42,772 bases of DNA from Deltaproteobacteria bacterium (GTDB lineage: Bacteria > Desulfobacterota > JADFVX01), in NCBI GenBank assembly GCA_029860075.1, contig JAOUBX010000037.1, positions 1 to 42,772 on the forward strand, read 5' to 3'. A program made the position numbers and the translations under genes. The notes under the pieces were generated by a model that saw nothing but the letters and a program-made list of their open reading frames with translations, did not search any database and was not told the DNA's origin. Shown here piece by piece: positions 25,610 through 32,852 of the stretch (position 1 is the stretch's first letter; each line of letters starts with the position of its first letter).

Positions 25610-27391
25610 ATGGAATTAAATTCTGAAGATGATATTGTAAAACAATCTTCCACTTACAGCGGTTCAGATAATCTTATTTCTCTTTCCGGCCTTTCAGACG
25701 AAATTAAGTGTCTCGCAGATGACCTCGAAAGTGTAAACGGCAAAACGGAGGTCGAATTTCTTTCCATCGGATCAAACCTCAATGATTTTTACTCACGCGT
25801 CACAGAAATTTCAACAACAGCCTCATCAAGTGCCGAGCTGATTCTGGGTAAGGAAATTGCCAGGGCCATTGGTGATTTTCAGGGACTTCAGGACAGGGTC
25901 AGCGGCTATCTCAACCGTATCAAAACGGAAATGGATCATTGCATGGTTAAATTGCGTGATATCCTCAAAATGATTAAAAGCATTAAAAATCCGGGAAAAG
26001 ACCTGAAGGAAATAGCCCAGATGCTCCAGATGCTGGCCATTTCAACGAGAATAGTAACGGTCAAGTTAAGCAGGCGGGACAGCAGCTTTAATGCGCTGGC
26101 CGATAATATTAAAAGTATGTCCAAATTGATTAATTCAAAATCATCGGACATTCTGGAACAGGCAAAATCTCTGAGTTATCTTGTTAATAACGCCATTACA
26201 ACGCTGCGCTCTTTAGAGGATAGACAGGCCGTGCTTGCCGGAGATATTCTGAATAATACGAGCCTCGGTCTGGGCGCCGTAAAGAACATGAAGAACAAAT
26301 CAACCGATGCGGCGGGTATAACCAATGTAATCTCCGGCAGATCGTCCGAGATCTCCGGCAATTTAAGTGAAATAATGGTCTCACTTCAGTTTCATGATAT
26401 AACGCACCAGAAAATAGATCAGGCTTCAGGGGCATTGAAGAGTCTGAAAGAAATGTTGAAAAAGGAGGATGCAGAGGCCGGTGATGATAAGCGCCTTGAA
26501 TCACTCTCTCAGGTTTTAGGTAATTGCAGACTTCTGAAAAGTGACATTTTATCTGTCAAAAGTGAGCTTGTTACCGCCGTAGATGATATTATTAATAATT
26601 TAAGGGGAATAGCCCGAAATGTGGCCCATCTGTCGTCCGATATCGGTAATGCGGCAGGCGCCGTCAGTGAAGATTATTCGGCCTTCTGGCTTGAAATGGA
26701 TCAGGTTATGTCTTCTTTTACTACATCCATAAGAGAAGATGCCGATACGAGCGGAAAACTTTCCGAGGTAATGAGCTCCGTTGCAGGGACGGTGAGCAAC
26801 ATCTCCTTATATGTCAGTGATATAGAAGAAATCGGTTCCGACATCAGGCTCATTGCCTTTAATGCCAGGATCAAGGCGGCCCATGTGGGTAAAGAAGGCG
26901 CCTCCGTCGGACTTCTTGCTGAAAAAATCCAGAAACTTTCCGTTGATGCCGCTATTAAAACGAGCATTATCCTTAAGACCTTAAAGGGCATTTCTACCTA
27001 TGCAAAAGAACTTTCGGCTTACGAAGCGTCGGGAACCAAGATTGAAGAGGTGGGCCTTGACGATGTAGTGAGCAGACTTATCGATATATTAAATCCTCTC
27101 CATATGGTGGATGACAAGATAATCTCTCACTTAAACACTATGGATACAAACAGTAATGAACTGGTCAAGGATATTGATACGCTTATCGGCGGCATAACGG
27201 TTCATGATAAGTCATCCCGTATTTTAGGCAGCGTTGTGGAAGATATTGATGATATTGAAATGAAAATTGTCGGCTCCTGTCCCGGTGTTGAAGCGCTTCC
27301 CGTCAGTGAATTAGCGGCAGAGAAAGGTAAAGAAAAAGAGGAAGAAAAAGGCGGTGAAAATGGCCTTGGAGAGAATATAGAACTTTTTTAA
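25610..27391 (+). CDS. soluble MCP-like/CheZ-like chemosensory protein (593 residues)
   Basis: This cytoplasmic, mostly helical protein has no membrane segment. It contains two degenerate chemoreceptor-type hairpin segments: MLQMLAISTRIVTVKLSR (about 138-155) and IRLIAFNARIKAAHVGKEG (about 412-430). After the first lies SLQFHDITHQKI (258-269), in which D263 and Q267 have the spacing of the CheZ catalytic pair (DLTGQ in E. coli). After the second, at about 530, is a degraded version, ITVHDKSSRIL. The C-terminus is a charged linker ending GENIELF, like the CheY-binding tail of CheZ. It is not a complete MCP. ATG 25610 has a GGGAG site; an upstream TTG is possible. It heads the cluster, followed by a STAS gene. 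A role in CheY dephosphorylation is inference. Confidence 0.72.
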   Translation: MELNSEDDIVKQSSTYSGSDNLISLSGLSDEIKCLADDLESVNGKTEVEFLSIGSNLNDFYSRVTEISTTASSSAELILGKEIARAIGDFQGLQDRVSGYLNRIKTEMDHCMVKLRDILKMIKSIKNPGKDLKEIAQMLQMLAISTRIVTVKLSRRDSSFNALADNIKSMSKLINSKSSDILEQAKSLSYLVNNAITTLRSLEDRQAVLAGDILNNTSLGLGAVKNMKNKSTDAAGITNVISGRSSEISGNLSEIMVSLQFHDITHQKIDQASGALKSLKEMLKKEDAEAGDDKRLESLSQVLGNCRLLKSDILSVKSELVTAVDDIINNLRGIARNVAHLSSDIGNAAGAVSEDYSAFWLEMDQVMSSFTTSIREDADTSGKLSEVMSSVAGTVSNISLYVSDIEEIGSDIRLIAFNARIKAAHVGKEGASVGLLAEKIQKLSVDAAIKTSIILKTLKGISTYAKELSAYEASGTKIEEVGLDDVVSRLIDILNPLHMVDDKIISHLNTMDTNSNELVKDIDTLIGGITVHDKSSRILGSVVEDIDDIEMKIVGSCPGVEALPVSELAAEKGKEKEEEKGGENGLGENIELF

Positions 27392-27439
27392 AAATTCATT
27401 GCAGTTCTGGACATGTGATAAAAGTATGGGAGGCTCCCT

Positions 27440-27706
27440 GTGGGAATTATTATTAAAAAAAATGTTCTTACCGTTGAAGGTGAAGATCTTGACATCTATA
27501 TTGCCGATGAATTAAAAACTGCCCTGCTCGACCTTTATAAAAAGGGAAAGAAAAAAGTAAGTCTTGATCTTGTAAATGTGGAGAGAATTACCACTCCCGC
27601 CGCGCAGGTGATTTTGAGCGCAAAAAAAACATTTAGTGAAGTGAAAATTATCAATGCCGGAGGTTCAATCTCCCTTGATCTGAAAAATATAGGAGTCGAA
27701 CTGTGA
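27440..27706 (+). CDS. STAS-domain protein 1
   Basis: The 88-residue protein is a single STAS (anti-sigma-factor antagonist-type) domain: an N-terminal strand pair, VSLDLVNVERITTPAAQVIL, and a C-terminal helix. At the position where many STAS proteins carry a phosphorylatable Ser (DSSGL-type) it has ITTP, so Thr could serve. The start is GTG with GGAGG 6 bases upstream. Its stop overlaps the next GTG start by four bases (GTGA), tying it to the CheZ-like membrane protein. No anti-sigma factor or sigma factor is adjacent, so it may bind a chemosensory partner instead. Confidence 0.82.
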   Translation: MGIIIKKNVLTVEGEDLDIYIADELKTALLDLYKKGKKKVSLDLVNVERITTPAAQVILSAKKTFSEVKIINAGGSISLDLKNIGVEL

Positions 27707-28728
27707 GTAAATTCGGTAAATTCAGACACAGGCTCGGAATATTCACCCTTTTAGCCGCGCTCCTTTCCATGGCATTATCTTTCTTTTTCTCCATAAAAGG
27801 TTTTCACTACCCTCTTGTCCTGTTCCAACCGGTGATCTTTGCCGCCCTCTACGTTACCGTTTTAAAACTATACCGTTCTAAAAAGAAACGCATTTTAGAG
27901 GGAGAAAAGAAACGTTACGATATTCTTGATGGCTACATTATGAAAATAAAGGAATCGGCTGAATATGGAATTAACCTCATTCCTGTGCTCATTAAGGCCC
28001 TTGAAGGCGTTGTTGCTCAGTCGGAAGACGCCGCGCTTACCATTGGGAACAATTTTGGTAAAATTATTAAAAGCAGTAAGGATGGCGCCGAAGAAGCCGA
28101 TGCCGTTGTCGATTATCTTCTCGGCAGGAATGAAGGCGGTGAAAGTGATTTTGGACCGAGCTATTTAAAGGGAATTCTTGATGAAAACAAAAATTCCCTG
28201 AAAACGGCCCTTCAGGACCTGGAAAAACTGAGCGCCGCCAATGAAAAGTTTTTAAAGGAATTTTCGAATATTTCTGATGGATTTCTTGTTGAGACCCACA
28301 ATAATCTCACACATTCCATCAGCAATGTAACTGACTCGGTTAATGTGCTTTCACGTATGTATAACGATATTTCCGACGAAATCGGCGCTGTTATTATTTC
28401 ACTTCAGTTCCAGGACATAACGAAGCAGAAAGTGGAACATGTTATCGCTCCCCTTTTAAAGCTCCGGGAGAAGCTTGAAAGGGTCAGCCGCATTGCAACT
28501 ATTGGTGACAAGCTTATTAACGAGTGGGAAGCAAAAGACCTCGTCATTGGTGATCTCGATGAAATGTATACGATGGAGGCTGAAAGAAGAGTAATGAATG
28601 AAGTTCTCCGGCAAAATGCGGAAGAAAAGGAGAGGGCTGAAAGTAAAAAAGCCGGGGAAGAAAAAGCGGAAGAGGAAGTGGTTGAAAAGAAAGATAGTGA
28701 CCTCGATGACAATGTTGAACTTTTCTAA
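27703..28728 (+). CDS. membrane-anchored CheZ-like helical protein (341 residues)
   Basis: It has two N-terminal membrane helices (about residues 12-30 and 36-57), a basic turn, and a long helical cytoplasmic part. The key segment is ISLQFQDITKQKVEHV (232-247), where D238 and Q242 have the spacing of the CheZ catalytic D-x3-Q. A charged linker (about 300-330) then leads to an acidic tail DLDDNVELF, resembling the CheZ tail that binds CheY-P. The layout of helical bundle, FQD motif, linker and tail parallels CheZ, but with a membrane anchor. The start is GTG, overlapping STAS1. The alternative is an uncharacterised MCP-like protein, because FQD-type motifs also occur in those. Confidence 0.72.
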   Translation: MSKFGKFRHRLGIFTLLAALLSMALSFFFSIKGFHYPLVLFQPVIFAALYVTVLKLYRSKKKRILEGEKKRYDILDGYIMKIKESAEYGINLIPVLIKALEGVVAQSEDAALTIGNNFGKIIKSSKDGAEEADAVVDYLLGRNEGGESDFGPSYLKGILDENKNSLKTALQDLEKLSAANEKFLKEFSNISDGFLVETHNNLTHSISNVTDSVNVLSRMYNDISDEIGAVIISLQFQDITKQKVEHVIAPLLKLREKLERVSRIATIGDKLINEWEAKDLVIGDLDEMYTMEAERRVMNEVLRQNAEEKERAESKKAGEEKAEEEVVEKKDSDLDDNVELF

Positions 28729-28800
28729 GCTGTTATTGAAAGGGTAGGGGCACTGTGAATTGTAATAAGAATAAAAATGTAAGGATCATTCAGGTGAAAG

Positions 28801-29115
28801 ATGGATATAGAAGTTTCTGATGCAGCCCATGGTAAAGTAATACTCAAAGTAAAGGGAAACCTCGACTCCTACAGGGCCTCCATTGTATTTAAGGAGGCCC
28901 TGGACGACCTCTATCGCAGTGGTAAAAGAGATGTTGTTCTCGACCTCGATGACGTTGAAAAGATCAACAGTTTCGGCACGGGAAAGATACTCATGTTTTA
29001 CAGGCGCTTTAAAAAGGATGACGGTGAGTTATACGTGAAAGTTCCTTTACATGGAAGGGTTAAAGAGGTTTTTGAAGAGTTGAAGCTCGATAAATTGCTT
29101 AAAGATTATAGCTGA
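28801..29115 (+). CDS. STAS-domain protein 2
   Basis: The 104-residue STAS protein has the conserved pattern VVLDLDDVEKINSFGTGKIL, with a Ser at the usual phosphorylation position (INSFGTG), and a C-terminal helix (EVFEELKLDKLL). This matches SpoIIAA-type antagonists better than STAS1 does. An AGGTG site precedes the ATG. It sits between the 341-residue CheZ-like protein and cheY, so each of the two CheZ-like genes is followed by a STAS gene. No matching kinase or phosphatase is adjacent. Confidence 0.87.
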   Translation: MDIEVSDAAHGKVILKVKGNLDSYRASIVFKEALDDLYRSGKRDVVLDLDDVEKINSFGTGKILMFYRRFKKDDGELYVKVPLHGRVKEVFEELKLDKLLKDYS

Positions 29116-29134
29116 ATAGGAGGAGGACCTTAAT

Positions 29135-29503
29135 ATGTCGAAGACGATTCTTGCAGTTGATGATTCTGTAACCATGTTGCAGACAATCTCACTTGCGCTG
29201 GAAAAGGAGGGCTATAATGTCGTTACCGCTAAAGACGGGATGGATGCTCTCAATGTGCTGAAAGGGGGAGAAAAATTCCACGTCATTATTACTGATGTGA
29301 ATATGCCTGTTATGGATGGAATAGCGCTCACAGCAGAAATCAGAAAGTTAAGCCAATATAAATTCACTCCCATTATCATTCTTACTACCGAGTCGCAGGC
29401 AGGAAAAAAAGATGAGGGCAAACAGGCCGGGGCCACGGGATGGATTGTTAAACCTTTTAAGCCGGAGCAGCTTATTGCCGTCGTAAGAAGGGTAAGTCCA
29501 TAA
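29135..29503 (+). CDS. cheY: CheY-type single-domain response regulator
   Basis: The 122-residue receiver domain has acidic residues VDDS near the N-terminus, the phosphoacceptor Asp in ITDVNMPVMDG, the switch Thr in ILTTES and the Lys in IVKPFKPEQL. There is no output domain, so it acts by protein contact as CheY does. A GGAGGAGG ribosome site precedes the ATG. It is followed by cheA and preceded by STAS2. Whether it targets a flagellar motor or another machine is not shown by the window. Confidence 0.93.
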   Translation: MSKTILAVDDSVTMLQTISLALEKEGYNVVTAKDGMDALNVLKGGEKFHVIITDVNMPVMDGIALTAEIRKLSQYKFTPIIILTTESQAGKKDEGKQAGATGWIVKPFKPEQLIAVVRRVSP

Positions 29504-29608
29504 TAGCATTGTGCGGGTCGAATTTTTTTGCTCACTGCTTTTAATGCAGCACAGAATCAGCCTGAATGAATATGGATAGAGACTTCTGCAGCCGCTTATG
29601 GAGATGTC

Positions 29609-32173
29609 ATGGATGATATTGATAAAATAAGAAGCTCCTTCTTCCTTGAAGCGGAAGAGATTATAGAAAACCTTGAGGCCCTTCTGCTCGATCTGGAAAA
29701 CAATCCCGACGATAAAGAGATCCTCAATGCCGTATTCAGGAACATGCATACCTTAAAAGGTTCATCAAGTATTTGTGAACTGACTTCTCTCAGCAATATT
29801 TCCCATATCCTGGAGGACCTCCTCGATTATATCCGGTCCGAAAATATATCCCCTTCCATTGAAATAATGGACACGCTCTTCGAAGGATTGGATCTCGTTA
29901 AATCTGTTTTCTCGATGACCCGTGAAGGTTCACCTATTGATGAAAGCATTTACAGCAGTCTTGCCGAAAAAGTTAAGCAATTTCTTCCCGAAAAGAAAGA
30001 GGAGGCCGTGGTTGAAGAAAAGAAAAGCGTCGAAACCGCTGCCCATGCCGATTTTATTCAATCCCTTCCTGAGGACACAAAGGGAAGGGTGGTTTCTCAT
30101 GCAGATGAAGGCAAAAGAATTTACCAGATAACCATGGCCCTTGAAGAGAGCTGCATGGCTCAGGGCATTGACCCTCTGCTGCAGATCAAGTCTCTTGCTT
30201 ATGACGGTGACGTGCTTTATGTGAGCAGTAACAGCTCAAAAATACCGCTCCTTGATGAACTTGACCCCGTTCGTCTTTATATGGAAGATATCAAACTTCT
30301 TTATAGCACATCCCTTGGATTTGACGAAATTAATGATATTTTTGAATTTGCAAGAGAGACAGGCGCTATTGAAGTCCATCAACTCCTGCCGGCAGAACTG
30401 CAGGAGTATTTCGGTGTTGAATATGATGATTTCTGGCTTGAACAGCCGGAAAGGACAGAAGAAAAGGAAGAAGAAAACTCCGGTGATATTCTTGACCCTG
30501 CTGTCTATTTTGGGGAAACAAAAAAAATCCTCTCAAATTTAAATGATGACCTGAGGAAAATAGAGACGGAAGGTTCTGCCACTGAAGATATTGAGGGTGT
30601 TTTCCGGGCCTTTCACACTATCTGCGGTAATTCGCGTATGTTTGGTTTTCATGAAATAGCCAGCATTGCAGGTTTTTCCGAAACCATTCTCGACAAAATC
30701 AGGAACGGTGTTTCAGAGATGACACCGCAGGTTGCACAGATATTGTCTGACGCAGCCGGTGAGATTGCTGAATTTGTCGGTATGCGCCAGGAGCAACGAT
30801 TGTATACGAGCCTTTCCCTTGACAGGGAAGGGGAGTCGGTAAAGAAACTGGGTGAAATACTCATTGAAATGGGAGAGCTCAGTGAAAAAGAGCTTGAAAA
30901 AGCGCTCCAAAACCAGGAAAAGCCTCTCGGAGAAATCCTGGTTAAGGAAGGGATTGTCAAGGAAGAAAAGGTTGAAAAGGCCCTTCAGAGGCAAAAGTCA
31001 CTCGGCATTTCTACCCAGTCTGCAATCAGGGTTGATACGGACAAACTCGATAATCTTGTTAATATGGTGGGAGAGCTTGTCATCATCCAGACATTGCTCA
31101 GTCATAATGACGCCATTAAACACATTCATGACCATGGCTTCAGGAAAGTACTTTCCCAGATGGACAAGATTACGAGAGAAGTCCAGCAAAACGTCATGTC
31201 CATCAGGATGCTGCCCATTAAGGCCACCTTCCAGAAACTGATCAGGGTAGCGAGAGAGGTATCCAAACAGGAGGGCAAGACTGTTTCTATCGATATAGAA
31301 GGTGAAGAGACGGAACTGGACAAGACCGTTATCGATGAGATTGGTGATCCGCTCATTCATATTATGCGAAATGCCGTTGATCATGGTCTGGAATCGGAGA
31401 AAGAGAGAAAGGCCCGTGGGAAGGAGGCTGCCGGGACGGTAGCATTAAAAGCCTACCACCAGGGAGGAAATATTGTTATCGAGATTAGTGATGACGGTCG
31501 TGGCCTTGACAGGGATAAACTGTTACAAAAGGCCATAGAGCGGGGCCTGGTCAAAAGCGGTCAGGAGTTGACCGATGAACAGGTATACAACCTTATCTTT
31601 CTTCCCGGTTTTTCGACGGCAAAGATGATTACCGGTGTTTCAGGCAGAGGTGTCGGTATGGATGTGGTAAAGAGAAATGTGGAAAAACTTCGCGGAAGGG
31701 TCGATGTTAATTCTGAAAAAGGGAAGGGGTCGACCTTTGCCATAAGACTCCCTCTTACGCTGGCTGTTATAGACGGCATGGTCGTCAGAGTGGGCAGAGA
31801 ACGTTACATTCTGCCCACCATTTCCGTAGTTGAATCTTTAAGGCCTGCCAGGGAGCAGGTTATTACCATCCAGGGAAGAGGAGAAATGGTTAAAATCAGG
31901 GAGGACCTTTTTCCCCTTATCAGGCTCCACAAATTGTTCAGAATGGAAGCGAATAATGAGAATCCCTGGGAATCCATGGTGATCCAGGTTGAAGGAGAGG
32001 GCGGGCGGGCCTGCCTGCTCGTCGATGAACTGTTGGGACAGCAGCAGGTTGTTATTAAGAGCCTTGGCGAAAGCTTTAAGAAAATAAACTATATATCGGG
32101 TGGAGCCATTATGGGAGATGGAAAGGTAGGTCTCATCCTTGATGCCGGTGGAATTATATCGGTTTGCACATGA
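29609..32173 (+). CDS. cheA: CheA histidine kinase with two HPt-type domains and an MshEN-like linker
   Basis: The 854-residue domains run: HPt1 with His47 (MHTLKGSSS); a P2-like CheY-binding region (about 168-255); a second HPt-type domain with His336 (FHTICGNSRMFG, Cys replacing the usual Lys); and an MshEN-like helical repeat (LGEILIEMGELSEKELEKAL and GEILVKEGIVKEEKVEKALQ, 414-460). Then come the dimerisation helix (472-540), the HATPase core (HIMRNAVDHGLE, DDGRGLD, GRGVGMDVV) and a C-terminal CheW-like domain. A GGAG site precedes the ATG. It is the kinase of the cluster and would phosphorylate CheY and CheB. The extra HPt and MshEN-like segments are unlike E. coli CheA. Confidence 0.95.
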   Translation: MDDIDKIRSSFFLEAEEIIENLEALLLDLENNPDDKEILNAVFRNMHTLKGSSSICELTSLSNISHILEDLLDYIRSENISPSIEIMDTLFEGLDLVKSVFSMTREGSPIDESIYSSLAEKVKQFLPEKKEEAVVEEKKSVETAAHADFIQSLPEDTKGRVVSHADEGKRIYQITMALEESCMAQGIDPLLQIKSLAYDGDVLYVSSNSSKIPLLDELDPVRLYMEDIKLLYSTSLGFDEINDIFEFARETGAIEVHQLLPAELQEYFGVEYDDFWLEQPERTEEKEEENSGDILDPAVYFGETKKILSNLNDDLRKIETEGSATEDIEGVFRAFHTICGNSRMFGFHEIASIAGFSETILDKIRNGVSEMTPQVAQILSDAAGEIAEFVGMRQEQRLYTSLSLDREGESVKKLGEILIEMGELSEKELEKALQNQEKPLGEILVKEGIVKEEKVEKALQRQKSLGISTQSAIRVDTDKLDNLVNMVGELVIIQTLLSHNDAIKHIHDHGFRKVLSQMDKITREVQQNVMSIRMLPIKATFQKLIRVAREVSKQEGKTVSIDIEGEETELDKTVIDEIGDPLIHIMRNAVDHGLESEKERKARGKEAAGTVALKAYHQGGNIVIEISDDGRGLDRDKLLQKAIERGLVKSGQELTDEQVYNLIFLPGFSTAKMITGVSGRGVGMDVVKRNVEKLRGRVDVNSEKGKGSTFAIRLPLTLAVIDGMVVRVGRERYILPTISVVESLRPAREQVITIQGRGEMVKIREDLFPLIRLHKLFRMEANNENPWESMVIQVEGEGGRACLLVDELLGQQQVVIKSLGESFKKINYISGGAIMGDGKVGLILDAGGIISVCT

Positions 32174-32205
32174 ATAATGAATACACCCGGGCAAGCGTTT
32201 GCAAG

Positions 32206-32239
32206 CCTCTCATAGTTATGCTTAACTTTATATGAGGGG
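32206..32239 (+). other. hairpin between cheA and cheW
   Basis: CCTCTCATA (32206-32214) pairs with TATGAGGGG (32231-32239, one wobble), and GTTA pairs with TAAC inside it, giving a 13-pair interrupted stem. No T run follows; it may stabilise or process the operon message. Confidence 0.45.
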
Positions 32240-32269
32240 AAATTATCGTTTTTTAAGAAAGGAGGAGGT

Positions 32270-32806
32270 ATGGCTAAGGAAAGTGCAAAAACGACTGCAG
32301 AATCAACCGAAAAAGTGATAGATGGCGGGAAATTTCTTACTTTTCAACTCCAGGATGAAGAATATGGTCTTGAAATTCTTAAGGTAAGAGAAATTATCGG
32401 CATTATGGATATAACGACAGTACCTCAAACGCCTGATTATGTTAAGGGGGTTATTAACCTTCGCGGGCAGGTGATTCCCGTCATTGATCTGAGGCTCAAG
32501 TTTGGTCTTAAGGAGAGTGAATACGGGAAAAGGACCTGTATTATCGTCGTTGATGTGAATGGCGTCATGATGGGAATTGTTGTCGATACCGTTTCCGAGG
32601 TCATGGATATAGAGACCGTTGATATTGAAGCGACGCCTTCCTTCGGCACAACACTGAATACGGATTACATCCTGGGTATGGGTAAGGTTAAGGGTAAGGT
32701 CAAGATCCTTCTCGACATCAGCAAGGTGCTTACTTCCGAGGAACTGGTCATGATGGAGGAACTCCAGCGAAGGGAAACTAAAGGCAAGGATAATAGCTCC
32801 GGCTAA
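32270..32806 (+). CDS. cheW: CheW chemotaxis coupling protein
   Basis: The 178-residue CheW-domain protein couples the receptor to CheA. Typical segments are FLTFQLQDEEYGLEILKVREII, TTVPQTPDYVKGVINLRGQVIPVIDLR, IIVVDVNGVMMGIVVDTVSEV and the C-terminal ILLDISKVL. The N-terminus has a short Ser/Thr/Lys-rich extension of about 20 residues. A strong AAAGGAGGAGG site precedes the ATG. It sits between cheA and mcp, and is the only separate CheW in the cluster. Confidence 0.95.
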   Translation: MAKESAKTTAESTEKVIDGGKFLTFQLQDEEYGLEILKVREIIGIMDITTVPQTPDYVKGVINLRGQVIPVIDLRLKFGLKESEYGKRTCIIVVDVNGVMMGIVVDTVSEVMDIETVDIEATPSFGTTLNTDYILGMGKVKGKVKILLDISKVLTSEELVMMEELQRRETKGKDNSSG

Positions 32807-32852
32807 TTCCCTCGTGGAGCATTTTTAATTTATTTTAACATGGGAGGCTAAA

